From Rhizophagus clarus (taxonomy: Eukaryota > Glomeromycota > Glomeromycetes > Glomerales > Glomeraceae): a stretch of DNA of 64,000 bases. The stretch spans positions 1 to 64,000 of the forward strand of contig BLAL01000018.1 of the NCBI GenBank assembly GCA_015698045.1, read 5' to 3'. Positions 44,683 through 58,558 of the stretch are shown piece by piece (position 1 is the first letter of the stretch; every line of letters starts with the position of its first letter). Both the position numbers and the translations under genes were made by a program. The notes under the pieces were generated by a model. The model did not search any database. It saw only the letters and a list, made by a program, of their open reading frames with translations, and was not told the origin of the DNA.

Positions 44683-46559
44683 AAAACAATGATTTAGAGC
44701 AAGTAATGAAAAGGAAATGTCATGTTGGACCCTGAAGGAACACTTTTAATAATTCATAAATATTTCCTTTAATATTTGATTTTATTTTCGCTAATAATTT
44801 TTTTTCTTTACTTTTTTTACTTTTAAAGCTCTTTTAGTACTATTTTTTTTTTCTACAACTAATATTCCTAATATACATTATTTGTGGCATCAAGGATATT
44901 GGAAAAAAAGTACATACTTTTTCCTATCTACACTTAAATTTTATATATATATATGGTTCGAAAGAAGAGGTAAAAAAAAAAAAAAAATAATGAAAAAAGG
45001 ATAATAAACTTTAAACTCCTTTCTTCTCAAACGTTATCAAAAGAAATTAACGCAGTATTCTATTTCTTTAATAAAAAGAATTTCAATACTGCGCCATTAC
45101 ACCAAAAGTGAAAATTGATTCTTTGGTTATTAAGTTTGTTCCGTGATTTCAGATTTTATAGTATTTAAGGAAAAGGATTTTTAAGCTCAAAATGTGATTC
45201 CAAACAACATATTATTATATCGTTAAAAGAAGCTATAAGTGTAGAGACTAATCATTATACATTTTAAGTGAAAAGTAAGATGTTGTATAACCGATAAATA
45301 AATTATATTTAATTATAGTATAAGATTATTATAAAGTTAATAATCCAAAGAAAATATTAAAAATTGTATATAATTTTATATGTTAGAAATATTTCTTTGA
45401 TTTTTTTTACAATAAAGTATTCCGTTTACGTATTAATCGGTTGTAATAGCATTATTAACAGTTAATTGCGAAAAAAAATTAAATATTATTATAGTTATAA
45501 TTATAATATTTATATAATTATTCATTAACTGTTAAGGTTTATTAAGGTTTATTACTATATACTATATCAGATATAGTAATAAATAACAATATTTTTTATA
45601 TATTATATAATAAAAAAAAAATATATATATATAATTTAAATTATTAAATTTTATTAATAATAAAATCATTTATAATAATAAAAATAAATAAAATTTTTTT
45701 TTTTAATATAATTTATATTTGTAAAATTTAAATTTTAATTAATTAATTAATTTTTTTTTCTTATTTAATTTAATTAAAATAATATTTTATATATAAAAAA
45801 ACTTATAAATATTATTAAATTTTACAATAAGGGCAGTGACATATATTAGCTAATATTTTTTTACTATAGGCGCTTACCGCCCCAGGTAAGATATCTTGGT
45901 CACGTGCAACCAATCATATTTTTTAAAATTGTGCGTAACCTAAGATTTTCGCTTACCCCCAAAATATTAGCTGATATATATTACTGCTCTAATAATAGAT
46001 AATAATTTTTATTTTAATAATAAACCTTAAATTAAAAATTTATTATACAAATAAAAGATTTTTATACAGTTACTCTCTATATAATAATATTTTTTATAAG
46101 AATCCAATTTTATAAAACTAATTTAAATTTTAAAATTTATTGTATTACAAAAATAATAAATATTAGATGTGCTCATTAATTAATATAATACCATTATAAA
46201 ATCAAAAATAATTTTATTGATTTTTTTTTAAAAATTTTATATTTTATATACCAGCCCATATGTTTTTTTTTTTAAAAAAAAAAAAAAGTTTAAAAATACA
46301 AAAGAATGACAATCATTTCATGAATGAATAAAAACCTACAATTATAAAATAAAATATGAAAATTATGAAAACTAATGTTTCTCTTCAAATATTTTGCTAA
46401 ATAAATGAAAATCTAAAAAAAAAAATAAAGAGAATTAGTAAATATTAAAGAAAGAAAAAAGAATTGCATTTACAATATAATAACAACATGATGTAATGTG
46501 TATAAAATATAATGTATAAGTTAGATGAACAGAGTGCGGATGATTAAACCAAAATAGTA
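44683..46559. other. AT-rich intergenic region with one MITE
   Basis: About 1.9 kb without a gene. It holds the H2A 3' end, AT-rich simple sequence, the intact MITE at 45831-45989, and the 3' side of Rab2. Confidence 0.5.
45831..45989 (+). mobile_element. Tourist-like MITE, well preserved
   Basis: A 159-bp element flanked by TAA on both sides (45828-45830 and 45990-45992). Its ends are GGGCAGTGACATATATTAGC and, inverted, GAGCAGTAATATATATCAGC, continuing into CTAATATTTT. The TWA duplication and GGGC start fit PIF/Harbinger-derived MITEs. It is the less mutated partner of the copy at 25520-25684. Confidence 0.75.
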
Positions 46560-48058
<1,499 letters not shown>

Positions 48059-48377
48059 TCTGTATACAAACAATGAAAGCTAGAATGAAAGGTTTAAAGT
48101 ATAAAGTGCCGTAGTTCTTTTTTGCTGCTATGCGAAAAAAATACGGCAGTCGATAAATAGTGATTGACGAGGAGGTTGGGGGAAAAGTAAATTAATATTC
48201 TAAAAAGTAACTATTATATTAATCAAAGGGGCTTTTATACAACAAAGCGTGGCTTTTGATCGACAACTATGAACCGATCACGCATATATATTACAGTGTC
48301 AGTATATACACACACTCGTGTGACCATTAAAAACTGAAAAAAATCATTCATCAAAAATTTTCCACAAATTCATAATA
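48059..48377. promoter_or_regulatory. Divergent promoter region of RAB2 and the CHERP-like gene
   Basis: 319 bp between the two ATG codons. It contains moderately GC-richer sequence (GACGAGGAGGTTGGGGG near 48165) but no element that could be named with confidence. Confidence 0.3.
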
Positions 48378-51300
48378 ATGTCACAGTGGTTATCGCCAGG
48401 TGAGTCGAGTCGAAGTCAATTCTTCGCTGAAAATTACTCAGGCTTGATTTACAAACCTTTAAGAGCGAAAATCCAGTTTAGAAACTTATATAATATCACA
48501 ATAATGCTGATAGGAAAATTTGCAAATTTTTTCCCTAAGAGACTTTCTATAATTACATTACACCTTTAAGATACCAACAAAATATCTTCAAAATATTTAG
48601 GATATTTAGTCAAAAAGCACCTTTTATTAAAAAAAAAATTTTTAAGCCAAGCCTTAAAATTAAACATCAAAAGACATTCCCTTAAAGTGAATTCTGTTTT
48701 TGTGAGTAGGTAGTTTTCCGCAACAGCCATCTTATTCATCTTTTCAAGGTCCGCCAAATCAATATATACCACCACCACCCTATCGACCACCTCAAAATCA
48801 AGCTCCACCTATCGATGATCTATCTCTGGCTTTCGATAAACTTGCAATGGCGTTAAGAGCCACAGCAGGACCGCCAGAAATAGACAACTTTCAAATGTCA
48901 CTTGGAATGTTAATGCATGATTGCTCACAGTCTAATATACAGGTATTTTTCTTTCTCCTTTATATTTACATATTTTTCAAAATTATAAGGATTTTTATGC
49001 TAACTTTTATATTTAGCGCGGTAAAACATGGATATTTGATCATTGTACAACTCCAGCTCATTATGATACCTTGATAAGTTTTATTATTGCGCTTTCGAAA
49101 TCTCGACCAGTATTTGAAGATAGACTTCATTTAATATATCTTATAAACGATGTACTTTTTCATAGGTACGTAATGATTGGAGAAGTAATTAATATTATTA
49201 GTAAGTTAATTGAAATATCATCTAACAAAGTAATTATTATAGTGAGCGTCGGCAGGAACCTTGGATTAAAGAGGCATTGCATCCACATTTACTTGCGCTA
49301 TTACGAGTTGCTTTTCATTTTATGGATGCAAATGAGAAGCAAAAAGAGAAAGTCGTTAAAGTAATTGTTTTTCTTATAAATACTGTTATATTTTATTTGT
49401 TATGATTTCGAAGAATTAATTATTATTGTAAATTAGATCATATCCATTTGGGATGACAAGCAATACTTCGATGAAAATAAAATTAACGCTTTAAGAACTG
49501 GAATTAAAATTCCACCACCCCCATCCAGTGGTATTTCAACAGTATCGTATTCGACTTCCGGTCAACACCCATTTCACTTTCGTTATCAGAATCAACCTTA
49601 TTATAGTCCAGGTGTTCCGCCCCCGCCTCCACCTCCACCTGGAATTTTTCCTGGTCCACCTCCTTCTCAATCAATTTCTCCTCCAAATCCACATTTATCC
49701 CCATCAAACGCACAAAGTCTTATAAGACCTACTTCTGAACCTGGACCACCTGGTATTCAAGATCAGTACCCCCCTGGTCAATCTCCTTCAAACATGCCAA
49801 TGCAAGGAATGATTAGACCTTCAGTATCCACAACACCTAATATGCCACCTATACCACCACCTGTTTCAGAAAAAAAATATCATGAATTACCAGCTGGATT
49901 GATGGTTCCAGCGGTCTTGGTATGCATATATATAGCTTAATATCAGATATAAATGTTTTATGTTCATTTAATTATTTACTTATTTGCCAGCTCTTTTAGC
50001 CTGAGGATTCTCCTTATACACCTATCCATGCTGCTTCAATTAGATTACCACCACATCGTTTACCACCTACTACAGAATTGCTAGAGGCTGTTGATAGATT
50101 CTATGAAGGGATGTTTATAATAGAGTCTAATTTAGAAGGGGAAGATGAACGTGCATTAAAAGAAAAATATCAAATTGATTTAGACAAAGATGGTTGGGAG
50201 ATTGGATTTTTAGATGATTTTTATATGGATTTACAAGATCAGCGAGAGGAGGCAGCGAGAGCATCATCTGAGAGATATCATCATCGTCGCACATCATCGT
50301 ACAGACATAGACGGGATGATCGTGGGAGAAGGTGGTCAAGGGACAGAAGTTATTCTATATCCAGATCACGTTCTAGGTCATCGTCTAGATCTCGCTCGGG
50401 GAGATTCAGAAGACATCATAGTTATAGCGATTCTTCTGTAAGCCGAAGTCGTAGTCATTCAAGAGGTCGCAGGAGACATAGACGTAGAAGAGATAGTAGA
50501 AGTCCTAGCCACAGCCGTTCGAGATCCGAGTCTAGACGTTATAGGAGCCATAGTCGTTCAAGACATAGTTGGAGGAGGAGGACGACTAGATCTATCTCTC
50601 CTAGGACAAGAACTCGCTCAAGAACTCGTTCAAGGAGTATTTCTAGATCACTTTCTAGATCTCGTTCAAGAACTCGTTCACGTACGAGGTCTAGGTCAAG
50701 AACTAGAACGAAAATAAGGTCAAGATCTAGAACCAGAACAAGGACAAGATCGAGGACCCGTTCAAAAACTAGAACTAGAACTTTATCAAGATCTTCGACT
50801 AGATTCAGAACTAGGTCAAGGTCAATTTCATCAAGATATAGTTCTAAATCTAGATCAAGAAGCAGAACAAGGTCTAGATCATATGATCGTCATGATAGAC
50901 GCAAGTCTAGTGATTTTAATTTATCATCGCGTAGACGTTACCGCAGTAAATCTTATAGTCGATCACGATCACGATCGCCTTCATATTTGGTTGGCGGATT
51001 AGGTTACGTTAAAGACCGAGAAGAAGGCGCAAGATCAGATAAAATGATATCTGATCGCAATGTTGGATTTCAAATTTTGAAAAAATTAGGTATTACAAAT
51101 TGTTAAAATTATTGAATATATTATGTATTGGGTTTTTTTTTCGTTGTCATACAATAACATAATTGAATACTAGGTTGGGAAGGAGCAGGTACGGGATTAG
51201 GTTCATCATCAACAGGCATTGCTGAGCCCATTAAAGGAGGAGAAGTTAGATACGGCGAACAAAAATATTTAGGAGTTGGTCATAGCCGTGGCGATGATGG

Positions 51301-51503
51301 AGACATTTTTGATCAATATCGTAAAGCGAAAAGCTACACTTATCAACGAAGTGAAATTGGTTCGAAAGATAAAAAGCTAGCTGGCTGCTTTAGATGCGGA
51401 AAGGTATGCATTATATGTTTTTGTATTTATTTAATTCAAGTCTTAATCTGGAAATTAATTTATTTAGCCTGGTCATTTGGCTCGCGATTGTCCGAATAAT
51501 TAA
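48378..51503 (+). CDS. CHERP: CHERP-like splicing factor: CID, RS, G-patch and CCHC knuckle
   Basis: Probably a U2 snRNP-associated splicing protein. Eight exons (48378-48399, 48749-48942, 49017-49165, 49243-49360, 49437-49919, 50000-51089, 51174-51403, 51468-51503) give 773 residues. A CID-type domain fills about residues 25-165 (LISFIIALSKSRPVFEDRLH, IYLINDVLFH, KVVKIISIWDDKQYF). A proline-rich stretch follows, then YHELPAGLMVPAV and ASIRLPPHRLPPTTELLEAV as in human CHERP. A long Arg/Ser run lies at about 400-660, then a G-patch (KKLGWEGAGTGLGSSSTGI, EPIKGGEVR). The end CFRCGKPGHLARDCPNN is a CCHC zinc knuckle not remembered from animal CHERP. The N-terminal SURP module of human CHERP is not seen. 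Confidence 0.88.
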
Positions 51504-51757
51504 GGAATAGTAAAGTAAATATTGTAATAAAAAGAATGTCCGCATTCGCGAATTTAGTAGATTTAACGAAGGAAAAAACAATTTGTGATTGCAATTATCA
51601 AATTATATTTTTCTGTTTATAATATATTTTCCTAATATTTTACTTCATATATTTATTATAATCAAATAAATTGCGTTTGTTATTTTCGATTTACTGCTTA
51701 ATCTATCTCATGATAATTTTATTAATATATTAAAAATTATGACATGTCAAGTATACA

Positions 51758-52524
51758 TTATTGAAGCCCAGTAGAACCAAATCCGCGATTACCACGTTCA
51801 GTTTCATCTAACTCTTCAACTTCAACCACATCGGGAGTGGAAATTCGTTCAAGGACAAGTTGTGCAACTCGATCACCTTCATTAACTATGATTAAATATT
51901 ACAAGATTTTAAATCTCAATTCTCGTGAAAAAATAATCCAATATTAAGTAAATATATACCTTGATAATCTACATCACCATGATTGAACAAAATAACTCCT
52001 ACTGGACCACGATAGTCAGCGTCAACAACACCACCGCCGCAATCAATGGAATTTTTCAGAGCTTTTTATAACAAAATGTTAAAATACTAAACTTATATGA
52101 CTGTATGATAAAGAAATGTTAACACAATACCAAGTCCGCTTCTTGGAGCGACGCGTCCATAAGTTCCTTCTGGTACAACAACAGCTAGATCAGTAGGAAC
52201 TAGAGCTTTCCCCTTAGCTGGAATAGTGATATTGGACGCACTTTATTATTACAAGTAAAAGAAAAGGTTGTAAATTTATACGGACTATAAAATATACACG
52301 TATGACTATAGCAATATTTTATACCTGTACAAGTCATAACCAGCAGCTTTTACAGAACTACGCCTAGGAATTTTAGCTTTAGGGCTAAGACGTTTTACAC
52401 GTAAATTTAAATGGTTCGTTGGTACTGACAACTTTCGCTTTTTCGAAGTAAACTCTGTATTAGTAGCAGTCAAATCCTTATTTTCCTTGTTACTAGAAGT
52501 AACTATTCCTATAGTGTTTGGCAT
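51758..52524 (-). CDS. DUT1: dUTP pyrophosphatase (trimeric dUTPase)
   Basis: Hydrolyses dUTP to dUMP, keeping uracil out of DNA. Four exons (52325-52524, 52131-52240, 51960-52061, 51758-51885) give 179 residues. All five trimeric dUTPase motifs are present: [40 protein letters not shown] with the catalytic aspartate in [18 protein letters not shown], and the C-terminal [11 protein letters not shown] basic N-terminal extension of about 50 residues ([14 protein letters not shown]) could be a nuclear localisation signal. Confidence 0.97.
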
Positions 52525-53061
52525 GTTGAATGACAGTTTTAATAAAAAAAAAACGCGTTAAAGTGGAAAGTTTTTTTTTTTTACGAGAAAAATATATTTC
52601 TTTCGCAGCTATGATGTCATCATTTATTACTAAATGGTTGGTTTTCTTTAGTTATAATTACGCGAGATAAGTTTATCAAACATACGCAGTAATAACTTCA
52701 GGGTTCAAACATTTAGTGCCCCGAAGATACGCCACTAGAAAAAGCACCCTCATCAACCTATTCACGTGATTGAAGCTTTTTTTTAGGAAAATTTTTAAAG
52801 GAAAAAAAAAAATCCATTTTATATAGTTTACTTGAAGTTTGCATTGAAATTGTGCCTACTCAGTTGTAAAATAAAATAGTTCTGAAAGGTATGTTTTATT
52901 GACTTTTATTTTCCTCCCTTGTTTGCTGTGATGTTAATTTTAGAATGTATCGTATCTCTTTTTATTAATCCGAACTCTACAAGAATGAGTTATGAAGTAA
53001 CAATCTTCTCACTGAGTGAAAAATCCTTAAATTTTTATGTTGTTTCTTATTACAACTTAAA
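52525..53061. other. Spacer between dUTPase start and LCMT1 stop
   Basis: Contains the dUTPase promoter and the LCMT1 3' end. A moderately GC-richer patch at 52610-52760 (around CAGGGTTCAAACATTTAGTG) was checked for a tRNA fold and none was found. Nothing else was recognised. Confidence 0.4.
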
Positions 53062-54428
53062 CTAATTTTTTTTCCTATTATAATTATCAAATTCTACATG
53101 ATCAAATAAAGACTTGGTTGTTATATCTTTTATTATATAAGCCCAAGCGATACAATAATGAGACGCAAGAAGTCGCCATTCTTCAAGCTCATCGAGAAAT
53201 TCCAATTTTGAAATTCTAAAATAAAAGTTATACGCTTAATAAAATAAATACATATTTATAAAATACTTTTTTAATTTGTTCGCTTACCTGGAAATTTCAC
53301 CTGGATCAATATAATTATCATGAACTTCATTAATATCAACAGCTTCGGCACGAGTCCATCCACGCGATAAATAACGATCTTTTTGACTTTGTAAATCAGG
53401 ATATGCGTGTATACCACGAAGTTCGATATTACGAAATCTTAAATTTTGTAACATTACAGATCCAAAAGCATCATTAGGTAATATTTGTTCATAAACTATA
53501 AATATTGCTGCTATCATATTTTCTCCAACCCATTGTACGATTTTATTAGAATCAATCGGATCCATATAAATTAATACACATTCTGATAAGAATAATGTCG
53601 GAATACTTTTAATTATATTTTGTTTTAAGTTAGTTCGTTAGTTCATATACGTTAATAATTCTTAATGTACATATTTTTTTTTTTTTTTTTTACCTTCGAT
53701 CAAAACCATGATGCTCTTCCAAATGTGATACTATATTTTCCTCCCATTCTCTGAGATCTCCTGATATTAAACAATAATCTGACGCGTAGATTTCTGTACC
53801 ACCTTTTCCTACAATAAATTGTTATGTTTATTTTACTAAATACTTGTAAAGTAATTATCGAAAAATACCTATTTGTATTTCATTTCCGATCAAATCTGAC
53901 AAATCTTTATGTTTTTGAATGACTGCAATTTTTTTTGAAGTAACTTCAGGATAATCAATTTCAAAATATTTATAAAATTTACGTGATGTCTCCTATTAAA
54001 AAAGAATAATTTTAAATAGAAACTTTTTTTTGTTTTTTTAGAAAAAAAAAAATACCTTAAAATTAAAGTATCGCGTATCAGATCCAGCTCCAAACGATAC
54101 AATTTGTTTCTTTACATTTTCTCCACCGCCTTCCAAAAATTTCATGATTAATGTGTCTAATCCAGTATTACGAACGTATGTTCCTCTATTAATGATGGGT
54201 GGTCTCTTTGATGGTCTTCGAACAAAATATTTTACATATTTGTCTTGAATATATCCGGTATTAACCGCTGACCTTTATTTCATAATCTTATTAAAATTCA
54301 ATAACCACCATAACTTTCTCGAAATCACGTATTACTTACAGTTTACTTGTTACAGCGTCGTCGTTAGTTCCACGTATAGCATTATCTTGACTAGAAGAAT
54401 TTATTGTAGTCGGTGCACGAAAAGACAT
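53062..54428 (-). CDS. PPM1: Leucine carboxyl methyltransferase 1 (Ppm1)
   Basis: Methylates the C-terminal leucine of the PP2A catalytic subunit, which controls holoenzyme assembly. About seven exons, start at 54428 (MSFRAPTTINSSSQD). Family motifs in order: YIQDKYVKYFVRRPSKRPPI, NRGTYVRNTGLDTLI, KKQIVSFGAGSDTRYF (S-adenosylmethionine site), YFEIDYPEVTSKK, DLIG and DLREWEENI. LFLSECVLIYMDP, YEQILPNDAFGSVMLQNLR and RGWTRAEAVDINEVH follow. The last exon ends in a basic tail at an early TAG (53062-53064). It diverges from uL3m across only 118 bp. Confidence 0.93.
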
Positions 54429-54546
54429 TGATAGAAGTTTATTTGCATATATTTAAATCTCTGTTTTATATTTATAGAAGGATCTTCGCATGATCTGATG
54501 TTTGGTTGATATAAATTCTAAAAAATCGATTTGTTTTACAATAGAG

Positions 54547-55709
54547 ATGTCCTTTTCTTTAACATTTAAGCGATTAACTCTTTTTAATAAAATAGTTAAA
54601 TTAAATAATTCAGGATTTTTCAGGAAATATTCATCCTTTACGGATTCTAATTTTACTGGCGATTTACCTACATCATCGGAAAAAACAAAATGGACAAAAC
54701 ATTCTGTACGTTTGGGTGCAATTGCTAGAAAGAGAGGAATGTCTGCATTATGGGATGAATGGGGTGTAAGACATCCAGTAACAATCTTACAGGTAAGAAA
54801 ATTGGATGTTTTCTATAATGATTATTCAATTTCACATTTTTACTTTTTTAAAAAAAATTAGTTGGATAAAGTTCAAGTGGTTCAAATTAAAAAAAATTCA
54901 AAATATGTTAAGCCGCCCTTAGTTGCAGTTCAAATCGGTTGTACTGAAAAAAAAGTGAAAGGATTCACAAGACCTTTATTAGGTCATTTTAGAAAAGCTG
55001 GTGTTAGTCCGAAAAAAAAACTATTAGAATTTCATGTCACCCCTGATGCTGTTTTATCCGTTGGAACTGAAATAAAAGCGGCACATTTTGTACCAGGACA
55101 ATATGTAGATGTAACAGCTCCTTCGTAAGAATTATTGTTATAAAAGGTGTTTATTTAAAAGAAATTTTATATTATAATAATTCGAAAAAAAAAAAAAAAA
55201 TTTTTATACAGAATTGGTAAAGGTTTTGCGGGTGTCATGAAAAGATGGAATTTTAGAGGATTGCCTGCTTCACATGGCACCTCATTAACTCATCGTTCTG
55301 CTGGTTCAACAGGTCAAAATCAGGTTTGTTATCACTCGAATGTTCATATATTTTTTATAGTCCTCCTTTTCTCTTATAAGTTGATTATAAATAGGACCCA
55401 GGAAAAGTTTTTAAAGGGAAGAAGATGGCGGGTAGGCTTGGAGGTAACAGTGCGACGGTTTTAAATTTGAAAGTTCTTAAAATTGACAATGTTTTGAATT
55501 TAGTTTACGTCAAAGGTGGTGTTCCTGGTTTTGATGATCAATATGTAAAAATAAGAGATGCTATAAAGAAACCCGGGGGAAAATGTTTTCCGTCAGATTG
55601 TATACCTCCCCCTTTTCCTACTATAGATCCTGAAATTGCGAATAATATGCCAAGAGAATTAATGGCCAAAACTGGTGGTGTTGATCCCTTTATGTCTAAA
55701 GAAGTTTGA
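54547..55709 (+). CDS. MRPL3: Mitochondrial ribosomal protein uL3m
   Basis: Large subunit protein of the mitochondrial ribosome. Four exons start at the ATG at 54547. The N-terminus ([20 protein letters not shown], then FFRKYSS) is a typical mitochondrial presequence. The L3 body has [39 protein letters not shown] and [40 protein letters not shown] and the glycine-rich [20 protein letters not shown] follow. About 320 residues. It shares a very short divergent promoter with PPM1. Its 3' end converges with the PPP1R11 gene. Confidence 0.95.
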
Positions 55710-55924
55710 AAGAATTCTTGTGAAAAAAATTTTTTTTTTTTTTTTTAAAAAAAAGCACTTTATTGAAAATCATAACCAAAGTTGTGCGTATAAGATTGTA
55801 ATTTACATACATACAAAGCAGTTAATAAAAGATGAAAAGAAATACAAATTATACAATGATTTTTATAATCGATAATACTTCTATTTTATATTCTATCTTT
55901 AAAGCTTAAAATTCGTTTTAAATA

Positions 55925-56688
55925 TTATGATGAAGGAGATGTTGGGTTATCTTTTGGTTCTGGACTTTGGATTGGTGGTTGTTGGCGATCTAAAAATAAA
56001 ATATTATTATAATTATTATTATTGACATTGTTATTATTATAGAGTTTCGTTTAGTAATCTCACTTTTGTATTGTGGTTGACGTTCATACGCATTTGGGCT
56101 ATTCCGATAACATTTGTCGGGACGTTTATGATTATGACTGTGATGATGGCCATTTTTATGATCATGATCATGATCATGATCCGAATCGTCAGAATCACTA
56201 CTACTAGAATCTTCGTCTGAGGATTCACCAAACGCACGAGGTTTATGGTAAATACAACAAACTTTGGATTTTGCAGAAAAGAACAAATATATAAAATTAA
56301 AATAATCAATTCACGAAAAAATAAAGTTGATTAAATTTTTTTAGTACATACTTTTTGATTTCTTTCTTCCTAAACCTTCGTTGTCTACTACGGTATCATC
56401 CCATTTAACTTTTCTATTACTAGATTGACCACTGCCATCACCTCGAAGTTTTAAAGTTCCAACAGGCTGTGTTGATAAATCATTTTCTTCTTCTGAAGAA
56501 ACTGGGCCTACTTCTTCGGTGAATTCTTCAGGATGAATTGTCATAGTTCTGGACCCATATGTCTCCGGACGACCTAATATAAGAATCTCAATAAATATAT
56601 TTTAATTAATAAATACCGAAACACTGAAATAAATACCTGCAGGTACAGCAGTACGAGCATGATAACGTAGAGAGTCTCCAGCTGCCAT
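55925..56688 (-). CDS. PPP1R11: Protein phosphatase 1 inhibitor PPP1R11 / Ypi1
   Basis: Small disordered regulator of PP1. Four exons with the ATG at 56686-56688. Family motifs are present: TLKLR, then [20 protein letters not shown], where KVKW is the RVxF-type PP1 docking site, and [19 protein letters not shown] serine/aspartate run and a histidine-aspartate repeat ([18 protein letters not shown]) follow. The last exon adds [20 protein letters not shown]. It diverges from FRG1 with about 240 bp between. Confidence 0.93.
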
Positions 56689-56927
56689 TATTTATATGAA
56701 GAATGTTTTAGATAAAATGTCGACCAGTTTTTAGTTGTCTATTTATATGATTTTTTACTTGCACAACTGATACTATTGACACGCGCAGACCCGACGCCCA
56801 CGTTTAACAATGACATTTATACATCATGATTTATAATACATGGAGTAAATAGATGTTCATGTGTAACAAACAAATATACTTTTAAAATTTTTCTGGTTTT
56901 ACTGTAGATCTTATATTTAAACTTGTC

Positions 56928-58020
56928 ATGTCCGAATATAAAGCTTCTAAGGGAAAATTAAGTTTCAAAGGAGATCGGGATAGAAAGTTAGTTTAACCAG
57001 ACATTATTTACTGATAAATATCTATTAAACCTAACCATTCTTTTTATAGAAAAAAGAAAAAGCGTAAGGCTGAAGAATCTATTGAAGAAGATGGAAATCA
57101 AGAGGGTCATTTATTTATATTTTATAAACACTTCATTTGTTTGCTTTTCTGATTTATTTATTTTATTTATTTTTTTTTTTAACAGGTTGGGTTTTAGCAG
57201 AAACTCAGGACGATCTAATTGGTCCTTTGTTTTTAGTTTTTAATAGTGAACCTTTGTCTTGTTTATATTGCTCAGAAAAAGATCATAGTATTGGAGTGCA
57301 ACCTTTACCATCTGGAAAACAATTGTCAACAATTGAACCTGAAGACATTGCTTCAGTATTTGTTGGTTCTAGAATTGTTGGCAATACAGGTCGTATTTCA
57401 TTAAAAACATTTGATGAAAAGTATTTAGCTTCGGATAAATTTGGTGTTATTACAGCAGAAAGAGAAGCAATTGGTCCTCAAGAAGAATGGACACCTATTA
57501 TAAAAAGTGACGGGATAGCATTACAAAGTATTTATGATAAATTTTTAAGTATTGACGAAATTGCTGACGGTGGTTATAATTTAAGAGCTGATGTTGAAAC
57601 CGTTGGATTCTGTGAAACTTGGAAAATAAAATGTCAAGCCAGATTCCGAAAAAAAGTTAAAAGTACAAAAAAAGAAACAAAACCAATTAGTGAATACGAG
57701 ATTGAACAAATGTAGCTTTTTTTTTTATTTGAAAATTTTTTTTTAAAAAAATTGATTTTGAACTTTAACTAACGCTCATATCTTTATCTCATTATTAGCA
57801 AAAAATATCAAACTTGGGGTGGTGGTAGAATAAAAACATCTAAGGAAGAAATCTCAGAATTAAAGAAAGCAAAGAAAGAAGGAAACTTTGCCGAAACGTA
57901 AGTCATTTATTAATTATTTTATTTCACTGTTATATTTTTATGTAACAAAACGATTAATATTTTTTTTATAGTTTACTCGATCGCCGTGAAAAAGTTAAAG
58001 CGGATCGTTATTGCAAATAA
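56928..58020 (+). CDS. FRG1: FRG1 family protein
   Basis: A nuclear or nucleolar, actin- and RNA-associated protein linked to pre-mRNA splicing in other eukaryotes. Five exons from the ATG at 56928, about 257 residues, matching human FRG1. A basic N-terminus (KKKKRKAEE) looks like a nuclear localisation signal. The fascin-like beta-trefoil follows: GWVLAETQDDLIGPLFLVF, EPEDIASVFVGSRIVG, RISLKTFDEKYLASDKFG and GFCETWKIKCQARFRKKVK. The lysine-rich end contains KYQTWGGGRI and LLDRREKVKADRYCK, both diagnostic for FRG1. Confidence 0.95.
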
Positions 58021-58558
58021 ACCAAAAACTAATTTATACTTAAATTGCCAAGGTGCAGGATTTGAACAACTAAATGGACATTGTGACAATATTTATCCTT
58101 TTAATATACATTATTAATTTTATAAAAAAAAAAAAAATTGATAAATTCTTTTTCAAAATAAATATTCTTTTTTTTTTGTTGTTGATACAATACAAAAAAA
58201 AAAAAAATGTCTAAATAAAACTGTCTATAAAATTATTATTATGTATACAAAAAGATGGACAAATACATACAACCAAGATGAAGAAAAAATAAATAAAAAA
58301 CCACTCAAATGGATGGAGAAGATTTTAATACTCGATCTAATAAAATTAATAAAAAAAAAGTATACTTAAAATGGCCCCAGTCAGTAGCACCGTAACCTAT
58401 ATTATCTATAATAAAGAAATATTACAACAAATGCAGTTAAATGTTTGGCATCAATGTCGGTTTATTATGATTATGATTTTACTTTATACATGCAGATTGT
58501 GATTATTACTATATACTATTAAATATTTTATGCACTAACCTAGTGGATTTACTAGAAA
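58021..58558. other. Convergent spacer of FRG1 and kinesin
   Basis: AT-rich 3' sequence with several poly-A and poly-T tracts (for example near 58125 and 58190). No gene is visible. Confidence 0.4.

Noticed and set aside
50127..50441. ORFs antisense to and overlapping the RS domain of the CHERP-like gene
   Set aside because: Shadows of the Arg/Ser codon repeats.
52610..52760. Possible tRNA because of GGGTTCAAAC
   Set aside because: No acceptor stem, D arm or anticodon arm could be paired around it.
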